Part shown: positions 34,983 through 43,510 of the stretch, piece by piece | How positions within the stretch are numbered: the first letter of the stretch is position 1 | Layout of the letters: each line of letters begins with the position of its first letter | Assembly: GCF_001884735.1 (NCBI RefSeq) | Contig: NZ_MJAP01000003.1 | Span: 613,369-677,368 of the forward strand | DNA: 64,000 bases | Source of the DNA: Natronohydrobacter thiooxidans | GTDB lineage: Bacteria > Pseudomonadota > Alphaproteobacteria > Rhodobacterales > Rhodobacteraceae | Direction of reading: 5' to 3' | Position numbers and translations under genes: made by a program | Notes under the pieces: generated by a model | What the model was told of the DNA's origin: nothing | The model's database searches: none | The model's input: only the letters and a program-made list of their open reading frames with translations

Positions 34983-36271
34983 CGCTCGTCATCGGCGGTT
35001 TCATTCTCTTGTTCGTCCTGATGCTGCTCCGGGTCCCGATTGCTTTTGCACTGGGCATCGTCGGGACGATCGGCTTCGGCCTGATCGTCGGCATGGGCCC
35101 GGCGCTGCGGTCGGTGGGAACGACGGCCTCTGATACGGTGATGAGCTACAATTTCGCCGTCATCCCGATGTTTATCCTGATGGGAAATCTGGTGGCACGA
35201 TCCGGCATCTCGGATGATCTCTACGCGGCCTCGCAGGCCTGGTTGGGCGGAATGCCGGGCGGGCTTGCGCTTGCCACGATCGCCTCTTGCGGCGGCTTCA
35301 GTGCGGTTTGTGGGTCAAGCCTTGCCACTGCGGCCACCATGTCCCGCGTTGCCGTACCACCGATGCAGCGTTTCGGCTATTCCGATGCGCTTGCATCGGG
35401 CGCAGTGGCGGCGGGCGGCACGCTGGGTATCCTGATACCGCCCAGCATCGCATTGGTACTTTATGGCATCATGACCGAAACCGACATCGCAGCGCTTTTC
35501 GCAGCAGGCGTGGTTCCGGGGCTGCTGGGGATCCTGCTCTACATGGCCGCAATCTGCTTGTGGGCCAAGTTCCGGCCCGGTGATGCAGCCGCAGCGGTCT
35601 CGGTGTCCTGGGGCGAAAAACTCCGCAGTCTGCGCGGGGTTCTGGGGATGCTCTTTCTCTTCTTACTGGTGATGGGCGGGCTCTATATCGGCTGGTTCAC
35701 CCCGACCGAAGCCGCCGGTATCGGATCGGGCGGGGCGCTGCTGATCGCCCTCGCGCGCAGAAGACTTACCGTCGCGAACCTGTTCGAGACGCTTTACGAT
35801 TCCACGCGCACGTCGGTCTCGCTACTGGCGATCCTGATCGGCGCGCTTCTCTTCGCGAATTTCATGAACGTGGCGCGCGTTCCCCAGGATCTGGGCGGCT
35901 GGGTCGAAAGCCTGAATGTGGCGCCGCTCACGGTGATCCTGGCCATCGTCCTGATCTACATCGTCCTGGGCTGTTTCCTGGAGTCCATCTCCATGATGCT
36001 GCTGACCGTGCCGATCTTCTATCCGATCGTTTATGGGTTGGGCTTTGACCTGATCTGGTTCGGCATCATCGTGATTGTCGTGATCGAGATCGCGCTCATC
36101 ACGCCGCCGGTGGGCATGAATATTTTCGTTCTGCGCAGCGTACTCCCCGGAATTCCGACGCTCACAGTGTTTCGGGGTGTGATTCCCTTCGTCGCGGCAG
36201 ACATCGTCCGGGCCGCCCTTCTGATTGCATTTCCGATCCTGTCGCTGTGGCTGCCCGGCCTCATCCGCTGA
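34979..36271 (+). CDS. TRAP transporter large permease (DctM family)
   Basis: The product is 430 residues, nearly all hydrophobic, with about 12 segments. DctM features include RVPIAFALGIVG near residue 18, CGGFSAVCGSSLATAATMSRVA near 100, GTLGILIPPSIALVLYG near 147 and ITPPVGMNIFVLRS near 380. It is the sodium-coupled channel subunit. It ends 28 bp before the Rieske gene, so uptake and demethylation genes are in one transcript. Confidence 0.94.
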   Translation: MTLVIGGFILLFVLMLLRVPIAFALGIVGTIGFGLIVGMGPALRSVGTTASDTVMSYNFAVIPMFILMGNLVARSGISDDLYAASQAWLGGMPGGLALATIASCGGFSAVCGSSLATAATMSRVAVPPMQRFGYSDALASGAVAAGGTLGILIPPSIALVLYGIMTETDIAALFAAGVVPGLLGILLYMAAICLWAKFRPGDAAAAVSVSWGEKLRSLRGVLGMLFLFLLVMGGLYIGWFTPTEAAGIGSGGALLIALARRRLTVANLFETLYDSTRTSVSLLAILIGALLFANFMNVARVPQDLGGWVESLNVAPLTVILAIVLIYIVLGCFLESISMMLLTVPIFYPIVYGLGFDLIWFGIIVIVVIEIALITPPVGMNIFVLRSVLPGIPTLTVFRGVIPFVAADIVRAALLIAFPILSLWLPGLIR

Positions 36272-36299
36272 TCACCAACGGCAAAAGGAGAAGCCATCC

Positions 36300-37349
36300 A
36301 TGACAGACAGATCCTATCCGTTGAACACATGGTACGCGGTCGGCTGGGATTATGAGATCGTCAGGGGCCGCATGCTGGCCCGCACAATCTGCAACCAGCC
36401 TGTCGTATTTTACCGCAGGGCCGACGGCACCCCCGTGGCCATGGACGATGCATGCTGGCACCGTCTCGCACCTCTGTCCAAGGGGCAGTTGCGCGGCGAC
36501 AATGTTGTGTGTCCCTATCACGGCCTCGAATTCGAACCGGGCGGGCGCTGCGTGCACATGCCGTCACAGGAAACCATCAATCCCTCCGCTTGTGTGCGCA
36601 CCTATCCGATCATTGATCGTCACCGGCTGACCTGGATCTGGATCGGTGATCCGGCATCGGCCGATCCCGGTCGGGTGCCGGATTTGCACTGGAACGACGA
36701 CCCGGAATGGACCGGCGACGGCGGCACGCTGCACCTGAAGGCCAATTACCTGCTGGCCGTGGACAACCTGATGGATCTGACACATGAAACCTTCGTACAC
36801 GCGGGCTCCATCGGCAATGAGGCGGTGGCCGAGGCCCCGTTCAGGGTTTCGCATGACAGAGATAGGGTGAACGTGACCCGCTGGATCCTGAACCAGGAGC
36901 CGCCGGGCTTCTGGGGCGCGCAACTCGGGAAGCCCGGTCCGGTGGATCGCTGGCAGATCATCCACTTCACGGCGCCCTCTACCATCGCGCTCGATGTCGG
37001 GGTGGCCGTTGCGGGCACTGGCGCCCCCGAGGGCGACAGGTCGCAGGGGGTCAATGGCTTCATCACCTTCGCCATCACCCCGGAAACCGAGAAAACCACG
37101 CATTATTTCTGGGCCGCAAACCGCAACTTCGACATCAGAAACATGAGCCGGACGACGATCTGGCGCGAAGGTGTGCGCAAGATCTTCGCGCAGGACGAGG
37201 CCATTCTCGAAGCGCAGCAGACCGCGATGGACGCCAATCCCGACAAGGTTTTCTACGACCTCAATATCGATGCTGGCGGCAACTGGGCGCGTCGCAAGGT
37301 TGCAGCGATGATCGCGGCGGAAAGCAGGAGCCTGCGCCGCGCGCTATGA
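36300..37349 (+). CDS. Rieske non-haem iron aromatic O-demethylase, oxygenase component (VanA-like)
   Basis: The product is 349 residues. The Rieske [2Fe-2S] site is Cys52-His54 and Cys71-His74 (ACWHRLAP, VVCPYHGLEF). The mononuclear iron site is DLTHETFVH with His162 and His167. The size, the LNTWYAVGWDYEI start and the partner VanB gene fit vanillate-demethylase-type enzymes, which release a methoxy methyl as formaldehyde. Its neighbours act on 3-hydroxybenzoate and gentisate, so 3-methoxybenzoate is a better substrate guess than vanillate. It starts after AAAAGGAG. Confidence 0.9.
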   Translation: MTDRSYPLNTWYAVGWDYEIVRGRMLARTICNQPVVFYRRADGTPVAMDDACWHRLAPLSKGQLRGDNVVCPYHGLEFEPGGRCVHMPSQETINPSACVRTYPIIDRHRLTWIWIGDPASADPGRVPDLHWNDDPEWTGDGGTLHLKANYLLAVDNLMDLTHETFVHAGSIGNEAVAEAPFRVSHDRDRVNVTRWILNQEPPGFWGAQLGKPGPVDRWQIIHFTAPSTIALDVGVAVAGTGAPEGDRSQGVNGFITFAITPETEKTTHYFWAANRNFDIRNMSRTTIWREGVRKIFAQDEAILEAQQTAMDANPDKVFYDLNIDAGGNWARRKVAAMIAAESRSLRRAL

Positions 37350-37379
37350 GGACATCCCCGCAAGGGAAAGGACAAAGCC

Positions 37380-38369
37380 ATGAAAGCCGACCATCTTGAC
37401 CTGACCGCCACCGTGGCCGAGACAGTCGATCTGACCCCGAATATCCGGATGATCCGCTTCGCTGTACCGCAGGGCGTGCTGAACCTTGAGGCGGGCGCGC
37501 ATGTCACCTTCGATATCCCGAAGGGTGACGGGAAAATGACGCGGTCCTATTCCGTTGTCGATGATGGCAAATATCCCGAAATGCTCTCGATCGCGGTCAA
37601 GCTTGAGCCTGCCAGCAAAGGCGGGTCGCGCTACATGTGGTCACTGCGCGCCGGAGACGAGATCCATGTCTCGGCCAACGGGAACGCCATGCCACCGACA
37701 TTTTCGGCCTCGGATTACATTCTTCTGGCCGGTGGAATCGGCGTTACGCCGATGACGGGCATGGCACGAACCCTAATCCGGACAGGCAAGACTGTCCGCA
37801 TGATCTACTGCGTCCGGACCTCTGACGAGGCGGCTTTTGCCGAGGTGCTTGACCAGGTGCTGGGCGAGGGGTTGGAATTACTGTGCGACAGCGCGGGCCA
37901 GAAGCTGGACCTGCTTAGGCTTCTCGACAGTATCGGGCCTCAGACGGTACTCTTCATGTGTGGCCCGCAGGGGTTGATGGAATCGGTCAGAACCGGTTGG
38001 CAAGAGCGCGGTCTGCCGGTGCAGAACCTGCGCTATGAGACTTTCGCGAACTCCGGCAATTTCCCGACGCGCGCCTTTCAGGTCACCGTCGCCGAAACCG
38101 GCCGCAAGCTCCGGATCGGCGCAGACGAGAACCTGCTCGACGTGCTGATCGCAAGTGGGCACGACGTACTCTTTGATTGCCGACGTGGGGAATGCGGACT
38201 TTGCAAGCTACAGGCGACCGAGCCTTGCACGAATATCGACCACCGTGACGTGTTCCTGAGCCCGTCGGAAAGGGCGCGGAACGACTGCCTTTGCGCCTGC
38301 GTGTCCCGACTGAGTGGCGGACACATCACTGTCCATATCGATGGTATCCAACACGGACGCTCAGGCTGA
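37380..38369 (+). CDS. Ferredoxin-type oxidoreductase, reductase component of the demethylase (VanB-like)
   Basis: The product is 329 residues in class IA reductase order: FMN domain with RSYS (55-58), NAD domain with GGIGVTPM (118-125) and MCGPQGLM (193-200), then a plant-type [2Fe-2S] domain with Cys267, Cys272, Cys275 and Cys305. It passes electrons from NADH to the Rieske oxygenase encoded 30 bp upstream. Confidence 0.93.
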   Translation: MKADHLDLTATVAETVDLTPNIRMIRFAVPQGVLNLEAGAHVTFDIPKGDGKMTRSYSVVDDGKYPEMLSIAVKLEPASKGGSRYMWSLRAGDEIHVSANGNAMPPTFSASDYILLAGGIGVTPMTGMARTLIRTGKTVRMIYCVRTSDEAAFAEVLDQVLGEGLELLCDSAGQKLDLLRLLDSIGPQTVLFMCGPQGLMESVRTGWQERGLPVQNLRYETFANSGNFPTRAFQVTVAETGRKLRIGADENLLDVLIASGHDVLFDCRRGECGLCKLQATEPCTNIDHRDVFLSPSERARNDCLCACVSRLSGGHITVHIDGIQHGRSG

Positions 38370-38392
38370 AACACCAAGAGGAGAACAGAGCA

Positions 38393-39442
38393 GTGACAAC
38401 TGACAATGCGCGGCGACAGGATTTCTACGACAGGATTGAGCCCGGTTCACTTGTCCCGCTCTGGGAGCGGATGAAGGGGCTTGTTCCGCCGGAGCCGACC
38501 AACAAGACCCATGCCCATGTCTGGCGATACGATGAAGTCAAGCCGCTGCTGCTTGAGGCAGGCGACCTGCTGACAGCGGCCGAGGCGGAGCGGCGCGTCC
38601 TCATCTTCGAAAACCCCGCCTTTCCTGAAACGTCGCGGATCAATTCGACGCTCTATGCCGGGATGCAGTTGATCCTTCCTGGAGAAACCGCACCGGCGCA
38701 CCGCCATGCGGCGGGCGCGATGCGTTTCATTCTCGAAAGCGATGGCGGCTATACCACTGTGAACGGTGAACGTGCCGAAATGGCGCGTGGCGATCTCGTG
38801 ATCACGCCGGGAGGGGCCTGGCATGACCACGGCCATGGGGGTAAAGGGCCCTGCATCTGGATCGATGTGCTGGACGCGCCGCTTGTCAATATCTTCGAAT
38901 GCAGCTTTTCCGAGGAACTGGGCGATGCCGCACAGAAAATCACGCGGGAAACGGGGCATGCGCGGGCGGAATTCGGCTCGGGCATGCTGCCGATGCAGCC
39001 CTATTCGCCGTTCGGAAAGACCTCGCCGATCTTCGCCTATTCTTACGAGCGCGCCCGCGCCGCACTAGTGACCTTGGCCAAGTCCAGCCCGGCCGATCCG
39101 CATGATGGCTACGCCTTGCGTTACGCCAACCCGCTTGATGGCGGCTGGATCATGCCGACGATCAGTTCCTGGCTGACTTATCTGCCTGCAGGTTTCACAG
39201 GCCTGCCCTCGCGCGCGACGGAAAACATGGGAATTGTTGTGGCCCAGGGGCATCTGACGCTCGATCTGGATGGCACGCGTTACGAGCTTGGGCTGAACGA
39301 CGTGATGGCCGTACCGGGCTGGACTTGGCGGACCATGAGCGCGTCAGAGGACACAATCCTGTTTCACTTCTCGGACCGCAGCGCGCAGGAGAAACTTGGG
39401 ATTTGGCGGCGCCAGCGCGGTAGGGCCGACCCGATCTGGTAG
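38393..39442 (+). CDS. Gentisate 1,2-dioxygenase
   Basis: The product is 349 residues from a GTG with GAGGAGA upstream. It is a two-cupin protein. The N-terminal cupin holds PAHRHAAGAMRFILESDGGY (His-x-His iron ligands near residues 102-104) and GGAWHDHGHGG; the C-terminal cupin is more divergent. It opens gentisate to maleylpyruvate. It is the last gene of the cluster and links the 3-hydroxybenzoate hydroxylase to the FAH hydrolase. Confidence 0.92.
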   Translation: MTTDNARRQDFYDRIEPGSLVPLWERMKGLVPPEPTNKTHAHVWRYDEVKPLLLEAGDLLTAAEAERRVLIFENPAFPETSRINSTLYAGMQLILPGETAPAHRHAAGAMRFILESDGGYTTVNGERAEMARGDLVITPGGAWHDHGHGGKGPCIWIDVLDAPLVNIFECSFSEELGDAAQKITRETGHARAEFGSGMLPMQPYSPFGKTSPIFAYSYERARAALVTLAKSSPADPHDGYALRYANPLDGGWIMPTISSWLTYLPAGFTGLPSRATENMGIVVAQGHLTLDLDGTRYELGLNDVMAVPGWTWRTMSASEDTILFHFSDRSAQEKLGIWRRQRGRADPIW

Positions 39443-39533
39443 CGTGTGATCGTTGAGTGTAGCAAACCGCCAGCTCGGTGTTGGTTCCAGCGTGTGGTGG
39501 TCTGCAGTTTTGTGACTACCAGAAGGAAGCACT

Positions 39534-39700
39534 GTGGGACAAATACTTCACGGGAGCGCCACGACCACGCAGGCGGTCCCCGCTCCCAAACAGTGACCGG
39601 AAGCTTCGAACGCGGCGCTGAGCCGGGAGCTGCGCATCAACATCAGGACGGTTGCCACCTAGCGCAAACAGGGCGGCGCGCATGACACAGCTCTCCGCTC
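39534..39700 (+). pseudogene. IS481-family transposase, N-terminal remnant
   Basis: From the GTG at 39534 the frame reads GQILHGSATTTQAV, the conserved start of IS481 transposases. Still in the same frame it reads LSRELRINIRTVAT and RKQGG, the helix-turn-helix. Two stops interrupt it (TGA at 39594, TAG at 39660) and the middle has drifted. No catalytic DDE part follows. It is an inactive relic. The rest of 39700-40123 shows no gene. Confidence 0.8.
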
Positions 39701-40123
39701 AGGGGTCTCTGCCCGGTTCAACGTGACGCGATAGAAAAAGCGCAACGCACAAACTGTCTGATTGCGCCCCGGCCACGAAATACCCTGCGCGAAAAGTAGA
39801 CCTGAAAGGTCCGGACAGCTTCTAATCCGAACTGATCTTGTGACCAGTCAGATTACCGGCTGAGCGTGGCAGCAGCATGCAGATAGGATCGTCGTGTGGC
39901 TGGCGACAGGTTGAGAAGCGTCATATCGTTGATCATACGGCGGCGCAGCGGACTTACCGCAGTCTTGGCATTTGCCATGGGATGGTCCCCTGTTCAAAGG
40001 TTGGTCTCATCAGCCAAACCTTCCCATCAGGAAGCCATTCCCGCCAATAGCGACGCCCATCCCGCGCCAGCGGCTCGTTCAATCCGGAGATTATCCGATC
40101 AGCGATAATCTGCTAAAGCAGTG
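39701..40123. other. Intergenic region without a recognised gene
   Basis: About 420 bases after the IS481 relic, before the convergent end of the SMP-30 gene. Frames are short, broken and of mixed composition, as expected of decayed insertion DNA. No promoter, RNA or repeat could be assigned. Confidence 0.4.
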
Positions 40124-41047
40124 CTAGACGGATGAAACACCGTTCACGTTCAGATACACGGCATATAGCGACGTCGTTCCGCAGATGAACAGGCGGTTCA
40201 GCTTGGCGCCGCCAAAGCAGACATTGGCCACAAGCTCCGGGATCAGGATCTTCCCAATCATCCGCCCGTCCGGCGCGTAGCAATGGACGCCATCGGCCGC
40301 CGACGTCCAGATGCGCCCGTCGCGGTCCAGCCGGAACCCGTCGAAAAGACCGTTGGTGCATTCGGCAAAAACCTCGCCGCCCGAAAGCGTGTCATCTGGG
40401 TTCACCCTATGGCGACGGATGTGTTTTGGTCCTCCCGGCAAATGAGTCACGCCGGTATCTGCGATGTAGAGCAGGCTCTCACCCGGCGAAAAGGCCAGGC
40501 CGTTCGGTTTGACATAATCTGTGGCGATCGCGCTCACCTGTCCGTCAGGTGCCACCCGGTAGACATGGCAGGCCCCGATCTCGGGTTCCGCGCGGTCGCC
40601 TTCATAATCCATCAGGATGCCATAGCTGGGATCGGTGAACCAGACGGAGCCATCGGATTTGACCACCACATCATTGGGCGAATTGAGCCTCTTGCCCTGC
40701 CAGTTGTCCGCAATGACCGTCACACTGCCGTCATGCTCGGTCCGTGTCACCCGGCGGGTCAGATGCTCGCAACTGACCAGCCGCCCCTGTCGGTCAACCG
40801 TGTGCCCGTTCGCGTTGTTGGAGGGCTGCCGGAAGGTCGAAACCCTGCCGTCGGTTTCATCCCAACGCAGGATCCGGTTGTTGGGGATGTCCGACCACAG
40901 CAGATAGCGCCCGGCGGCGAACCATGCCGGCCCCTCCGACCACCGCGCCCCGGTCCAGAGCCGCTCGACGCGCGCATGACCGATAATACACCCGGAAAAT
41001 TCCGGCTCAAGCACCTCGAAACCCGTGCCTTCGATCTCTCCGAACAT
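40124..41047 (-). CDS. SMP-30/gluconolactonase-family sugar lactonase
   Basis: The product is 307 residues of a six-bladed propeller. Metal and active-site landmarks are SEGPAWF (Glu near residue 37), RLNSPNDVVVKSDGSVWFTDPSYG (Asn/Asp near 130), KPNGLAFSPGESLLYIADTG and DGRIWTSAADG. The family opens sugar lactones or aldonolactones. It starts after GAGGAAAA. It lies downstream of the sugar ABC operon on the same strand, so it probably acts on a lactone made from the imported sugar. Confidence 0.9.
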   Translation of the reverse strand: MFGEIEGTGFEVLEPEFSGCIIGHARVERLWTGARWSEGPAWFAAGRYLLWSDIPNNRILRWDETDGRVSTFRQPSNNANGHTVDRQGRLVSCEHLTRRVTRTEHDGSVTVIADNWQGKRLNSPNDVVVKSDGSVWFTDPSYGILMDYEGDRAEPEIGACHVYRVAPDGQVSAIATDYVKPNGLAFSPGESLLYIADTGVTHLPGGPKHIRRHRVNPDDTLSGGEVFAECTNGLFDGFRLDRDGRIWTSAADGVHCYAPDGRMIGKILIPELVANVCFGGAKLNRLFICGTTSLYAVYLNVNGVSSV

Positions 41048-41396
41048 ATCTCTTTTCCTCATTCGTATCCTGAATGCCGTATCTGATCAGAACGCGGCGA
41101 TGAGCAGGAATCTTTCGGCTCCGCCCCCAGATCGCCTGACCGGTGTCGAGAATGCAACGCCTTGTTTTGCATAGTCACCAATCCAGCATCACGATCCACA
41201 TCCGGCCCGACGCAGCGCTTGACCGCTTCGATCTGCCAGGGGCGTCTGCTACCTTTTCTGCGGGTCGGTTCATCGCCCGGAAACATGTTGGCCGGGGCGT
41301 CGAGATACTCGGCATCTCGCCGGTGCAGGCGTTCGGTTCGATTTGCGCCCAACCTGACCAGCCCCGGCCCCGAAGGACCGGGACCGGCAGCAAGGC
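41048..41396. other. Intergenic region without a recognised gene
   Basis: About 350 bases between the lactonase and the sugar-binding protein gene. A plus-strand frame across 41143-41421 has no recognisable motif. A GC-rich imperfect hairpin at about 41355-41390 could terminate the ABC operon. Confidence 0.35.
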
Positions 41397-42434
41397 CTAC
41401 TGCCTCCAGATCGCCGAATAGGCTTCGCGGTAGGGAATATCAGGGTCGAAGGAGTTGCCTTCGATCCTCGACAGGCCTTCCTGCGTCACCAGCGCCGGCG
41501 ATGTGATGTAACCCGAACAAGGCTCTCCCTGGATCGCGCGGTTCAACTCATCCACCAGTTGCCAGCCCTGAAGGTTCAGCGGCTCGGCCACGGTGATCGT
41601 CTGATAGTTGCCCGAACGGATCCGCTGGAAAGATGCCTCGGAGCCATCTCCGGCGGAACCGGCCTGCGGCCCGTTTTCACTGCGGATGCCGGCGGCAGCC
41701 AGAGCCGGGCCCATGAAGTCGAAATAGAGGTCATTGATTGCAAGCGCATGCGTCCAGCTGGCGCCATATTTCTGCAACAGCGACGTGGTCAGCGGCCCCA
41801 TGCGGGACGAGGTGTCTGCGATGGGCGTGTCCACATATTCAAGGACCGTCCCGCCACCCGCTTCGATCACTTCCTTGAGGCGGTCGGCCTTGTCGATGGC
41901 GATCTGATAGGTCGAGTCGGTGAAGATGACCACGCCGATATCGGTGCCGCCATCGGCCAGCGCCCATTGTGCCGCCACTTCGGAAACGGTCATCGCGTCG
42001 GTCGAGACATTGGCAAACAGACCGCCAGGGGCGTCGCAGCCGATCACGGGACCGGAATGCCAGGCGACCATCGGGATGCCTGCGCCGGTCACGCCTTCCA
42101 GGGCTGCCTGTTGTTCGACAGCATCGAAGCCGTTGATGATGATGCCGTCCGGCTGCAGGGCGCGTGCCTGGCCGATTGCGGCAGTCCGACCCTGAATCGA
42201 CCCGGCACCGTCCAGCACCCGAACCTGCCAGCCGATTGCCGCTGCAGCCTCTTGGACGCCGCTGGTCACGCCCAGAATGCCGCCGTTTTTCAGATCGCCA
42301 GCCAGCACGACGATGGACTTGCCCGCTGTGCCCGCGGGACCGGTTACAGGCCCGTCCCAGGTCATTTCGGCCAGCACGGGGGCGGCAAGTATGGTCGTGG
42401 CAAACAGACTTGATATGAAAGTGCGTTTTTGCAT
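41397..42434 (-). CDS. Sugar ABC transporter periplasmic binding protein (ribose/galactose type)
   Basis: The product is 345 residues with a signal peptide (MQKRTFISSL, cleavage after VLA near residue 22). The mature protein is a type I sugar-binding fold: KSIVVLAGDLKNGGILGV, GRTAAIGQARALQPDGIIING, MVAWHSGP and a late AINDLYFDFMGPAL hinge. It starts after GGGAGGACA. It is encoded last in an ATPase-permease-binding-protein order and presents the sugar to the RbsC-like permease. Confidence 0.88.
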   Translation of the reverse strand: MQKRTFISSLFATTILAAPVLAEMTWDGPVTGPAGTAGKSIVVLAGDLKNGGILGVTSGVQEAAAAIGWQVRVLDGAGSIQGRTAAIGQARALQPDGIIINGFDAVEQQAALEGVTGAGIPMVAWHSGPVIGCDAPGGLFANVSTDAMTVSEVAAQWALADGGTDIGVVIFTDSTYQIAIDKADRLKEVIEAGGGTVLEYVDTPIADTSSRMGPLTTSLLQKYGASWTHALAINDLYFDFMGPALAAAGIRSENGPQAGSAGDGSEASFQRIRSGNYQTITVAEPLNLQGWQLVDELNRAIQGEPCSGYITSPALVTQEGLSRIEGNSFDPDIPYREAYSAIWRQ

Positions 42435-42487
42435 GGTGTCCTCCCTTTGCATGATATCCGCCCGCATGAGATGCGGTGCGGTTGTTC

Positions 42488-43510
42488 TCAACGTTTCACT
42501 GCGCCTTTTCGACGTTGAGCGTAGCCTGCTATGCCGATGGCGATCAGCAGTGTTACCCCGTTGAACAGCGGCTCGACCCAGAAGGAGCCACCGAATTGCT
42601 GGATGCCCGAGATACCCACAGCCAGGATGGCGACACCGACGATGGTGCCCCAGACGTTGACCCGGCCTGGCTTGATCGTGGTGGAGCCGAGGAAGGCACC
42701 GACAAGTGCGGGGAGCAGAAATTCCAGCCCGACCGAGGCCTGACCGATCCGCAACTTTGACGCGAGGATCACCCCGGCGAGCGCCGTGAAAGCCCCCGAG
42801 GCCATAAAGGCACCGATCACATATTTGCGTGTGGGAATGCCATTGAGCTGCGCCGCACGCTGGTTCGCGCCGATGGCATAGAGGTAGCGGCCGACGGGCG
42901 TATATTCTAGGACGATCCACAACACCAAAGTGATGGCGAGCAGGTAGTAGCCGGTGATCGGCAGTCCGAAAACGAAGGTCGTCGAGATGTCATAGAAGCC
43001 TTCGGGCAGGGTTCCGACCATCTGGCGTCCGCCGGTGTGCCACAGGGCCAGCGCGTAAAGCACGGTGCCCGTGCCAAGCGTGGCGATGAAGCTGTCGATC
43101 TTGGCGACTTCAACCAGCATCCCGTTCAGAAAACCGGTGAATGCGCCTAGCATCAGCACCACCGCCACGGCAATCGGCCAGGGCAGGCCCATCATCGTCT
43201 GCAGGCTGATTGCAAGGATGTGCCAGAGCACGATCCCATAGCCCACGGTCAGATCGATCCGCCCCGCCGCCATCGGGATCATCGCGCCAAGCGACAGCAG
43301 CGCAATGATCGCCTTGTCGCTGACGATGGCCCGCAGGTTCAGCATCGTCGGGAAGGTGTTGGGCAGGAGCACCGAGAAGAGCCCGATCAGAAACACCGTC
43401 AGGATGACCAGACCGTAGACCGGCAAAAACCGCATCAGTCTTTTTCCGAAAGACAGGCCCTTCAACTCTGCCTTGGTCGGTTCAAGCGCGCTGCTTCTAA
43501 GCGATTGCAT
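42488..43510 (-). CDS. Sugar ABC transporter permease (RbsC-like)
   Basis: The product is 340 residues with 8-10 membrane segments. RbsC/XylH family motifs are AAGRIDLTVGYGIVL near residue 81, FIATLGTGTVLYAL near 140, YAIGANQRAAQLNGIPTRKY near 225 and GRVNVWGTIVGVAILA near 285. It starts at 43510 within the 3' end of the ATPase gene (14-bp overlap). It forms the channel for the sugar. Confidence 0.9.
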   Translation of the reverse strand: MQSLRSSALEPTKAELKGLSFGKRLMRFLPVYGLVILTVFLIGLFSVLLPNTFPTMLNLRAIVSDKAIIALLSLGAMIPMAAGRIDLTVGYGIVLWHILAISLQTMMGLPWPIAVAVVLMLGAFTGFLNGMLVEVAKIDSFIATLGTGTVLYALALWHTGGRQMVGTLPEGFYDISTTFVFGLPITGYYLLAITLVLWIVLEYTPVGRYLYAIGANQRAAQLNGIPTRKYVIGAFMASGAFTALAGVILASKLRIGQASVGLEFLLPALVGAFLGSTTIKPGRVNVWGTIVGVAILAVGISGIQQFGGSFWVEPLFNGVTLLIAIGIAGYAQRRKGAVKR

